Source of the DNA: Choristoneura fumiferana
Lineage: Eukaryota; Arthropoda; Insecta; Lepidoptera; Tortricidae
Reading direction: 5' to 3'
NCBI RefSeq assembly: GCF_025370935.1
Contig: NC_133478.1
Location: 15,543,468 to 15,607,467 of the forward strand
Length of the DNA: 64,000 nucleotides
Each line of letters opens with the position of its first letter. The first letter of the stretch is position 1. A model generated the notes under the pieces. The model did not search any database and had not been told where the DNA came from. It worked only from the letters and a program-made list of their open reading frames with translations. Positions 62,301 to 64,000 of the stretch are shown one piece after another. The translations under genes and the position numbers were made by a program.

Positions 62301-63516
62301 AGAAACAATTTGACTTAATCTATTTTACAAATAATAATATGGCTTTCATACAAAATGGATATGTCCTCGCGTACTTTATAAAGGACTAATTAACACTAAG
62401 AATAACGGCCAAATGTACTTTATAAAGTACAAATTGTTCATTGAATAAAGAATTCTAAGAATTTTGAAATAATGTCCAAAATAACAAAGCAGGTCACTGA
62501 CATCTAGGTCTTAAACGCTAAGTTTGTTAAAAAATGTCAGGACTCAGGAGGATATATCAAACTTTTAATATATATCAGATATATATCATTAATATCCGAT
62601 ATTTTGATATTTTATAAATATAATTATCGAATGCATTTTATGCATTATATTCGATATTCCCGATCTCGCGAGATCTCGTGTAATTTTTCGGGATCAATCC
62701 CGAAGCATAATATGACGAGATCCCGTTCGAGATTGCCGGGATTGGGCGGCAGTGGTCTGCAAACTCTGCGAGCGTCTAAAAGTCCTTTTACACGTGTATC
62801 CACGAGCTTAGATAAATTAGAGTCAGTCATAAAAAAAGGATTTATTTGAGTGTAACAAGAACGACTTTTTATCTCCTTGCAGTTATACTTTTTGTTTTGA
62901 TTATGCTAACTTTCTAATTATTTTGTTAGTAGTAATATTGAAGAATAAAGGTTTTTGTTTTCTTTCAAATAATATTTTGTTTTAAATAACCTCACTATCA
63001 CCACCAAGCAGTTTTCATCGTTTTCAGTCATCCAAACTTCATTTTTTTAAACTATACGAGATCCCGAAAATTCCGGGATCTCGCAGGATATATTTCTGAT
63101 CCCGCGGGATCTCGAATTTACGATCCCGAGTCGGGAGTGCATTCCCTAGTTTCATTGTACAGTCGAGTTTGTAAGCTTGTGAGCAAAAATTTTATCAATA
63201 TATTCAAATAGTAATAATGACATTTTTATGTACCAATACACCTGGGTTTTATTGCTGAACTGAGTAAAACTTTTTTTAAATCTATGTTTGCAGTTCTTCT
63301 TGTCACTTAATTCGAAGACATTGTTCCTAAGCTGTTCAGACTGGCTGGACTGACTGATCTAAATGTGCCATCCTGTATATAGATCATTTATTTAACAAAC
63401 TTACTAAGCCTTCCATGGTGCAGGCAATGCTTGCATCAGCCCATCTCTAGCGAGAGGTAAGAGGTGACTCTCGCTTTCAGGATCAATGCCCAGCTGTTGA
63501 GCATAGTCTGACACCT
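38283..63516 (-). CDS. CEP164: CEP164 homologue (20 exons, 5' end beyond window)
   Basis: Exons in transcript order: 63516-63405, 61157-61010, 60846-60429, 59922-59712, 59374-59121, 58701-58509, 57919-57049, 56716-56539, 56433-56276, 56091-55933, 55310-55207, 46062-45921, 45136-45022, 44070-43962, 42850-42717, 42005-41848, 41069-40941, 40042-39886, 39586-39522, 38369-38283. All junctions are GT-AG and every phase matches; total 3902 nt, about 1300 residues plus stop. Order: N-terminal helical segment (AQQLGIDPESES), WW domain, Ser/Pro-rich disordered middle, coiled coil (about residues 640-930), then helical C-terminal segments. Vertebrate CEP164 (about 1460 residues) sits on distal appendages of the mother centriole and recruits TTBK2 through its N-terminal region in ciliogenesis (family knowledge). 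In an insect it would serve cilia of sensory neurons and sperm (inference). The start codon and residues before VSDYAQQ are outside the window or missed. Confidence 0.85.
38414..38546. repeat. TA-flanked MITE family I, copy 1 (133 bp)
   Basis: Ends CAGTCAAGTGTAAA and TTTCACTTGACTG, flanked by TA at both sides (38412-38413, 38547-38548). The same element, same length and orientation, is at 42581-42713. The TA duplication suggests mobilisation by a Tc1/mariner-type transposase. Confidence 0.85.
38550..38660 (-). mobile_element. SINE family G, deleted copy
   Basis: Matches the ends of 23305-23640 (GTCCCAATGGTGGGCACAGG, then GTGCGAGCCTAGACTTGAAA and CCCTCTGCTTCAGAAG) with the middle about 180 bp missing. 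Inserted next to the MITE, in the last CEP164 intron. Confidence 0.65.
38761..38975 (-). mobile_element. tRNA-derived SINE, family D copy 3
   Basis: Reverse-strand copy of 5710-5965: TATCATGGGACACTTGACAC on the left, box B region GAATCGAACCCGGGACCTC on the right; the tRNA-like 5' half beyond 38975 is missing. Confidence 0.8.
39522..40042 (-). CDS. CEP164: CEP164 exons 18 and 19
   Basis: Exon 40042-39886 (phase 0 in, 1 out) encodes EQSSGSSGSSGSLSVAAGGA then VLRSLRALHADVRDIWRALD, like the '[20 protein letters not shown]' helix near the C-terminus of vertebrate CEP164. Exon 39586-39522 (phase 1 in, 0 out) encodes ASPETSSCNAPTTSHTRMTL and SA. The intron between (39587-39885) is 299 bp. GC content of the exons is far above that of the surrounding introns. 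Confidence 0.75.
40941..42005 (-). CDS. CEP164: CEP164 exons 16 and 17 (C-terminal helices)
   Basis: Exon 42005-41848 encodes ..PELEFVRHRALIEREGMRRA.. and ..LKRRRAALKETRNELSPHRA; exon 41069-40941 encodes EEREATELEVALHRARALLG then EKEIRLRHIERALKTLAANP. Together they match the paired helical segment of CEP164 ('[20 protein letters not shown]' and 'RKGHNLLKKKEEKLNQLES' in the human protein). Basic, coiled-coil prone. Phases 1/0 and 0/0. Donor of 40941 is GTTCAA, weaker than the others. Confidence 0.8.
42221..42370. repeat. GC-rich foldback MITE
   Basis: Arms AAGGTGATTTTTCACCGGCG and CGCCGGTGGAAAATCACCTT; further inner pairing through GAGGCGAGACGAGAATTGAAATTT. Lies in the CEP164 intron between exons 15 and 16. 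ORFs across it are not genes. Confidence 0.85.
42581..42713. repeat. TA-flanked MITE family I, copy 2, at an exon boundary
   Basis: 133 bp between TA (42579-42580) and TA (42714-42715); near-identical to 38414-38546. Its right end touches CEP164 exon 15: the splice donor read on the - strand, GTACAGTCAA, is made of one host G (42716), the TA target duplication and the element terminus. Confidence 0.85.
42717..42850 (-). CDS. CEP164: CEP164 exon 15
   Basis: Acceptor TTATTTTTAG, phase 2 in; reads RGEGWSSPLESLRQQLRKLD then DLEDQFPDLACQPAYSLRYP and FGEL, phase 1 out. Other frames hit stops. The first half is a short amphipathic helix. Confidence 0.75.
43638..43768. repeat. Inverted-repeat element in intron
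   Basis: AATTGAACCGACTACAAAAAA and TTTTTTGTAGTCGATTCAATT face each other across about 40 bp, and the flanks continue to pair (TGTATAACA / CTGTTATATA). A small MITE. Confidence 0.65.
43962..44070 (-). CDS. CEP164: CEP164 exon 14
   Basis: Acceptor TTTTTTTCAG, phase 1 in; encodes ANTDVHDSSDATTADEKPKE, TINGNTEKVRAETDCM and the first two bases of a Ser codon. Acidic and disordered. Two donors overlap: GTACGT after 43962 (phase 2) and GTAAGA after 43955 (phase 0); only the first joins exon 15 in frame, so it is chosen. Confidence 0.65.
44192..44830. mobile_element. hAT-like end with nested THAP-containing TIR element
   Basis: 44192 starts CAGTGTTCGTCAAATTGCGG, typical of a hAT terminus. Inside, 44263-44685 is bounded by TGAGGGCTATCG and CGATAGCCCTCA. 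At 44417 a + frame opens MPQCCIVPVLFGKKGGQRFP and continues KDKTVSKHRHSLPRN, which looks like the first part of a THAP zinc finger (MPxC..C..FPKD). THAP domains occur at the N-terminus of P-type transposases. The remainder of a transposase is missing. Confidence 0.5.
44830..44912 (-). mobile_element. Jockey-like LINE tail fragment
   Basis: About 80 bp matching 25541-25625 (AAAGTCAAAGTCAAA, CTATTCAATTTAGATTGTAA, CCACCGGTTCGG). Confidence 0.65.
45022..45136 (-). CDS. CEP164: CEP164 exon 13
   Basis: Acceptor TGTCTTTGTAG, donor GTCAGT, phases 0 and 1. Encodes SAPSAETSQTSVKPKTHRRV then AVAFREPPRRRRDHHRDT. Strongly basic and GC-rich against an AT-rich background. It is needed to link exon 12 (phase 0 out) to exon 14 (phase 1 in). 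Confidence 0.7.
45449..45541. repeat. Tandem ~33-bp hairpin repeat
   Basis: Nearly three copies of GAATCC-CTCGCTACGCTCA-GGATTC joined by TATTGTA-like linkers. Each copy is its own small palindrome (GAATCC..GGATTC). In the intron after the tandem exon copies. Confidence 0.7.
45672..46062 (-). CDS. CEP164: CEP164 exon 12 with two downstream tandem copies
   Basis: The exon proper is 46062-45921: acceptor TTAACATAG, phase 2 in, phase 0 out at donor GTGAGT; it encodes CKELNETSVSAVIEPEPRGN.. to ..ETNANNNEHWRNN, Asn-rich. Its 3' part, the donor and the start of the intron are repeated at about 45793-45878 and 45672-45757 (periods 128 and 121 bp). The middle copy has GC instead of GT at the donor. 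The exon frame stays open straight through the array to 45672, because 128+121 is a multiple of three, so one long exon ending at the last GTGAGT is also possible. The AG before each copy (GTGCAG) derives from exon sequence. Confidence 0.65.
46110..46400 (+). repeat. Dispersed repeat family A, copy 2
   Basis: Best match to 700-935 (ACTGTACTTTTTGTTAAGTG, CATACCAAATTTCAAGTCGA, CCTGGCTGGACTACCAGGAT in blocks), extended on the right to AGACAGACAACGGGAGAGG, a stretch also common at non-LTR 3' ends. Confidence 0.65.
46502..46825 (-). repeat. BEL/Pao 3' LTR (putative)
   Basis: Outer (left) direct repeat. It contains a near-complete relative of the 131-bp MITE family H (about 46573-46705), missing one terminus. 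The right boundary is uncertain. Confidence 0.6.
47034..48356 (-). CDS. BEL/Pao integrase part of Pol
   Basis: 441 codons. Zinc-binding H2C2 motif (His50, His55, Cys85, Cys88), integrase core with Asp120 (GSDFAG), Asp186 (FCDNGTNY) and Glu235 (LWEANVK), followed by the C-terminal DUF5641-type domain (WTRWKNEYLKELQ..TRWKLARVHRLYPGKDG). The first residues (LQLSPFIDVDGVLRLGGRL) are the usual sequence just before the zinc domain, so the ORF start is a break, not a real start: in intact elements this is continuous with RNase H. Integrates the cDNA copy (family knowledge). Confidence 0.9.
   Translation of the reverse strand: MLQLSPFIDVDGVLRLGGRLENTDFSFDKKHPVLLHGKHHLTKLLMRAEHLRLLHAGPQLLLASVRDQFWPLGGRTLARKIYRQCVTCTRFRAKTMEPLMGHLPSNRVSRSHPFEICGSDFAGPLPISSRTGRGNRITKCYICLFICFCTKAIHLEIVSDLSSNAFISCLRRFISRRGKPSKLFCDNGTNYVGANNELGRALKSGMNSIFNFTAEERIQFVFNPPYSPTFGSLWEANVKNIKYHLKRVIGNSSLTYEELSTLCTQIEAVLNSRPLTPLSCNPSDLSPLTPGHFLIGRPLTSIPSPPAVPERSMKTRYQLIETLRESFWTRWKNEYLKELQRKTKWRHPYKNIKEGAMVVFKDDNQPPTRWKLARVHRLYPGKDGVCRVADFRTIRGVERRALNRVCPLLEDDDALEPASVPAVPANPSASPTGPQDVNAL
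48357..49530. mobile_element. DNA separating the two BEL/Pao ORFs
   Basis: About 1.17 kb without retroviral-type coding. It includes an RTE-like relic (48895-49020: AAAAAGTAGCCTTTGTGTTA, TACCAAATTTCATCAAGTCC) and a MITE at 49056-49264. The left edge looks like a splice acceptor when read on - (ATCTCAG before GTGTTGC), but no matching donor is evident at the right edge. A composite insertion is more likely than an intron. Confidence 0.55.
49056..49264. repeat. MITE with ~50-bp TIRs
   Basis: Ends GGTAACCCGGGGCTATTGTA and the inverted TAAATAGCCCCGGGTCACC; TIRs continue through CAGCTGGGGGATATTGTATC. Nested inside the DNA that splits the BEL/Pao element. Confidence 0.75.
49525..53433 (-). CDS. 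BEL/Pao Gag-protease-RT-RNase H polyprotein
   Basis: 1302 codons. Residues 1-330: Gag with coiled-coil start and DUF1759-type capsid (KLPSYDGNYFMWLEFRDTFE). 361-424: cysteine/histidine knuckles (CPLCNQGH, CINCLRRGH, CRLCNKKH). About 465-620: aspartic protease (LLDAGSQSSFL, Asp487). 720-960: reverse transcriptase, catalytic YMDDLL at 890-895 and VFTGDIEKCYRQ near 812. 1055-1190: RNase H (FVDAS, RLELSAA, WSDS, NPADMASRG). The frame ends with KINRLKKCGY at the break before integrase. Intact reading frame over 3.9 kb with all visible catalytic motifs, but physically cut from its integrase. Confidence 0.93.
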   Translation of the reverse strand: MMSPKDINDLEADLRLKELIKQRGSIRGRLTNFENYFNDLKKIKVDELSESQFNELNMRILRIEALFSEFERCQLHIESCCSVLDEQLKEREITETKFYANISSAQSLLKLRPSGEENKRSSYSSCSHQDNFNVKLPVIKLPSYDGNYFMWLEFRDTFESLIHKNESVPDINKFHYLRSSLEGSAAQVIKSIEFSAPNYHLAWDLLCQRYDNKKVLINNHLKALFKIEPILKESHKSLRYLIDVVTKNLRALTTLGQPVSQWDSLIIFMISNKLDPITSGKWEEKRNNLPDLPLLSDFIAFLRSRADILETTLTNRFDKGISHGIKDNHLKNDQKVPLPHHKFSKTFVTAGPSRSSVSLSCPLCNQGHRIIDCESFKGLPLDNKMSEAVRLKLCINCLRRGHDASVCRLGPCRLCNKKHNTLLHKEYIIKNTLPLTSSEPSSSSEVVNPPRSTLSVQSSGQVLLGTALVKVTNPVNKHTYVARVLLDAGSQSSFLTENLKQKIGLVNRNPDSLLISGINNLQLTISDRCDVTISSMCNNFNVNLNCLVIPQITGQLPNMAVNITQLNLPNDIPFADPQFCQPADVDMLLGAEIFFDILCPERISLGPNMPVLQNTLFGWIVAGPLSPSLSKPPQKLHCNFTREISEKLTKFWNLEELPSSKIPTSADDEFCEEHFIKNTYRLPDGRFSVLMPLKESPEIALGDSYKMAAKRFYNLEKKLVKNPELKRRYSEFIHEYGDLGHLTKIERPKFGYYLPHHCVLRDHSESTKLRVVFDASAKSASQKSLNDIQYIGPVVQDDLFNILIRFRQHQYVFTGDIEKCYRQIKIHESQRNLQLILWRDDASKPLDVLQLNTVTYGTASAPYLSTRCLLQLAHECPDPVISEVIKKDCYMDDLLTGADSESALAHILHGVTEVLTSACFPLHKLRTNCPKIFLNSTSSESLNWSKQSSVLGVQWTPDTDKLNFSINIDHNDTVTKRKILSNTCKVFDPLGLISACTITLKILLQKLWQLKLTWDEQVPNNIKKIWQKLANNLHILLAVSVPRHVFGSSPAACELHCFVDASQEAYAACVYVRTTDYSNCVTVKLLCAKTRVSPLKVMTIPRLELSAALLGARLVAKVSEALRCTIHKKTFWSDSTITLGWIKTQPKLLKTFVCNRINEIHELTNRNSWRHVPTEMNPADMASRGVDPSHLLNSSLWWEGPDFLKDNECKWPQAPTAQITLPEIKVMQTNINENNDPNQLINLENYSSLLKLKRIVAYVYRFIKNSKIKIKTHRTFGPLTVNELTKSLTYLIKINRLKKCGY
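53434..54371 (-). other. BEL/Pao 5' leader
   Basis: Non-coding 0.94 kb between the putative 5' LTR and the Gag start. A primer-binding site should lie next to the LTR (below 54372), but I cannot match it to a tRNA by eye. Confidence 0.5.
54372..54660 (-). repeat. BEL/Pao 5' LTR (putative)
   Basis: Direct repeat of 46502-46825 with deletions. The middle holds a decayed piece of MITE family H (54454-54530) and a segment (AATAATAAAGAATGCGCGTA) that in the left copy lies outside the LTR at about 46926, so this LTR is rearranged. Confidence 0.55.
55207..55310 (-). CDS. CEP164: CEP164 exon 11
   Basis: Acceptor GTGTTTCCAG, donor GTAAGC, phases 0 and 2. Encodes MSIERRNKRREMSMTTGSET then EKSNSHKANNQSLE. 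End of the coiled-coil region; last exon before the 9.1-kb intron. Confidence 0.75.
55645..55785 (+). mobile_element. tRNA-derived SINE, family C copy 2
   Basis: tRNA-like head 55645-55720 (CAGTGGTGTAGGGG, box B GGTTCGATTCCC, end CAGTGCTGGTC), then TCTTTTTCTGGTTTTTCTGT and TCTCAGTTTGTATTTTCGTT. Opposite strand to CEP164, in intron 10. Confidence 0.75.
55933..56716 (-). CDS. CEP164: CEP164 exons 8-10 (coiled coil)
   Basis: Exon 56716-56539 (ALQSAEEKHQKAVQAHALAL..AEEYKAKLLEKQEQLEI), exon 56433-56276 (NERALSELREQLSTSLHRER..EEHTARITELRHDYRAE) and exon 56091-55933 (VERLRTQHACHLEELRARLV..DKYRCLKEKYARLKHDVK). All show heptad-like spacing of Leu/Ala with charged residues between: a continuous coiled coil, as in the central region of CEP164. 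Phases 0/1, 1/0, 0/0. An alternative acceptor 9 bp further into exon 8 (56707) would also keep the frame. Confidence 0.8.
56790..56935. repeat. Interspersed repeat in intron 7
   Basis: Related to 33570-33668: CGTCTTAAATCGACTTTAGC, TTTGGGCTAATTTGTAGCCC, then an inverted partner GCTAAACTCGATTTAAGACG. Foldback character. No coding. Confidence 0.6.
57049..57919 (-). CDS. CEP164: CEP164 exon 7 (disordered SP-rich region to coiled-coil start)
   Basis: Acceptor TTTTCTAG, donor GTATTT, phases 2 and 0; 290 codons. Starts SPMIPQKNKISINLMESIES. Many Ser-Pro and Thr-Pro pairs (for example KSPRVID, FSRSPKNEE, SYSDRSPRD, ISPLKSS) suit proline-directed phosphorylation (inference). From about RNKVDERRRLELSLQKEIEN to EEQADRHRRELEEV it becomes a charged coiled coil that continues into exon 8. 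An upstream extension of the open frame (57920-58335) is intron. Confidence 0.85.
58509..58701 (-). CDS. CEP164: CEP164 exon 6
   Basis: Acceptor CCTATTCAACAG, donor GTAAGT, phases 1 and 2. Encodes SESRESRGASPRRRLLRPPA, DYIKPDLFQKNFQKISDLVR and a tail EEPTVEKEVRP. The FQKNFQKISDLV segment is a short predicted helix in a disordered region. Confidence 0.8.
59121..59374 (-). CDS. CEP164: CEP164 exon 5 (Pro/Ser-rich)
   Basis: Acceptor CAAATCCACAG, donor GTGAGT, phases 2 and 1. Encodes FKLETLPDPTVSPGSNSSSE and then repeated SPVIPS-type stretches and PPLPPRPVVESPRD. Disordered; PPLPPRP is a possible SH3-binding motif. Confidence 0.8.
59712..59922 (-). CDS. CEP164: CEP164 exon 4
   Basis: Acceptor TTTATTTACAG, donor GTAAGC, phases 1 and 2. 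Encodes RGSMFLKLKSELPSPDTDKS and PKGILREKVSEGLQRKSESV then LFGRPRQAASLDEDRKSV. Charged, disordered. Confidence 0.8.
60429..60846 (-). CDS. CEP164: CEP164 exon 3
   Basis: Acceptor TTTTTATTCAAG, donor GTAAGA, phases 0 and 1. Begins ELLTSEENTKNLERVETKAE and includes MPLRRLAPLGRPPLPLARLD and DIRISPLRRSVENSVSPKPS. An acidic start is followed by basic Pro/Arg-rich patches. The open frame beyond both ends is intronic. Confidence 0.8.
61010..61157 (-). CDS. CEP164: CEP164 exon 2 in window (WW domain)
   Basis: Acceptor TTTTCGGCTACAG, donor GTAATT, phases 2 and 0. Encodes FDEKLQTHYYYNEETKKTQW then EHPLDHVYRELVKKARDASI. With LPAPW from the previous exon this is a WW domain: first Trp, the aromatic HYYYN strand, second Trp and final Pro are present. 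CEP164 has this atypically placed N-terminal WW. Confidence 0.88.
61158..63404 (-). other. CEP164 intron with nested repeat DNA
   Basis: Contains an RTE-like relic (about 61250-61570, with CAGACAGACAACGGGAAAT), an AT-rich zone of ATATATATCA palindromes (61960-62600) and GATCCCG/CGGGATC palindromes (62655-63152). A 61-codon - ORF and an 81-codon + ORF over 62604-62849 have no known domain. Confidence 0.5.
61955..63155. mobile_element. Probable nested hAT-like non-autonomous elements
   Basis: Left edge CAGGGTTCTAGGATATAC, right edge ending GCATTCCCTAG (its complement starts CTAGGGAATGC), both hAT-like termini, although they do not pair with each other. Interior is dense in short palindromes (GATATATATC, GATCTCGCGAGATC, GATCCCGCGGGATC). 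Likely two elements, one in the other. Confidence 0.4.
63405..63516 (-). CDS. CEP164: CEP164 first exon in window (N-terminal segment)
   Basis: Acceptor TTTTTTTTGCAG, donor GTAAGT, phase 1 in (partner exon outside) and phase 2 out. Encodes VSDYAQQLGIDPESESHLLP then LARDGLMQALPAPWKA; this matches the conserved 'AxxIGIDPxxExxLxxLAREG' plus 'LPxxWK' start of CEP164, which vertebrate proteins use for TTBK2 binding. An upstream start exon should lie beyond 64000; none is evident between 63517 and 64000. Confidence 0.85.
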
Positions 63517-64000
63517 CTGCAAAAAAAAAATGTTACAAATTAGTATTAAATTATAAAAAAAAAAAAAAATCTTCAGATGTTTTCTGGCAGTTGGCTGAAA
63601 GGTTTTTTATGAGATTGGCAAAGGACCAGGCCAATATGGTTAAGATGTGTTGAACTGTTTTATTAAGTAGCTTTTTTTTATCAAAAAGAAAAAAAAAACT
63701 GACTTGTACTAAGGGCTAAAAATAACTTTACAAACAAACATTTGGACTTACATGGATTTTTAATGTGGCCAAACCAGATGATCTGATTGATTTAAGATAG
63801 CTTAAGCTGATTGATGTAATAAAAAATGTAGTAGGTATATCATACAAGTTCTAGTCTACAATTCTATTTAGCTGGGGAATGAATTACCTATACTAACAAA
63901 ATTAGGCTACTAAAAAGGAAGGTTTAGATGGATCTTCAACTATTAACTTCTAATTTTAAAGAGATTTATTTTATTACATGATTTATAATAGTTTTTAAGA
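63517..64000. other. AT-rich intron sequence at window edge
   Basis: Poly-A/T runs and no exon of CEP164 recognised on the - strand. Confidence 0.5.

Noticed and set aside
1..64000. CRISPR arrays, operons, prophage or bacterial defence systems
   Set aside because: The sequence is clearly eukaryotic: split genes, LINEs, SINEs and MITEs. No regular spacer arrays or bacterial gene clusters were seen.

Overview
This is eukaryotic nuclear DNA, AT-rich and packed with short transposable elements. The mix of tRNA-derived SINEs, Jockey- and RTE-like LINE 3' ends, many small TA- or TTA-flanked foldback elements (MITEs) and a BEL/Pao retrotransposon fits a moth or butterfly (Lepidoptera). That placement rests on repeat types I recognise, not on a search.

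Two split host genes can be read by matching splice sites and reading phase. On the + strand, six exons from 16937 to 29741 encode a complete 255-residue protein: signal peptide, two immunoglobulin-like domains, and a hydrophobic C-terminus typical of a GPI-anchor signal. It is a divergent relative of the Beaten path (Beat) family of neuronal cell-surface proteins. On the - strand, twenty exons from 63516 down to 38283 encode about 1300 residues of a CEP164 homologue (centriole distal-appendage protein). These cover the N-terminal helical region and WW domain, a long disordered Ser/Pro-rich middle, a coiled coil and helical C-terminal segments. Only the first exon(s) with the start codon lie beyond the right edge. 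The two genes are convergent, separated by about 8.5 kb (29742-38282) of AT-rich repeat-bearing DNA.

Layout: 1-16.8 kb holds no recognisable host gene, only LINE, SINE and MITE fragments, microsatellites and unassigned AT-rich sequence. 16.9-29.7 kb is the Beat-like gene; its introns carry a 581-bp TIR element with an 8-bp target duplication, a SINE, an internally deleted mariner-like element and a cluster of foldback MITEs. 29.7-38.3 kb is intergenic. 38.3-64 kb is the CEP164 gene. Its largest intron (45.9-55.2 kb) contains a same-strand BEL/Pao element (about 46.5-54.66 kb), whose polyprotein is split between RNase H and integrase by about 1.17 kb of other DNA.

The most interesting observations concern transposons and duplications touching CEP164 splicing. 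A 133-bp MITE end supplies the splice donor of one exon. A second 133-bp copy sits 45 bp upstream of the last exon. The 3' part of another exon, with its donor, is present in three tandem copies, the middle donor changed from GT to GC. I see no CRISPR, bacterial genes or confident functional RNA genes.
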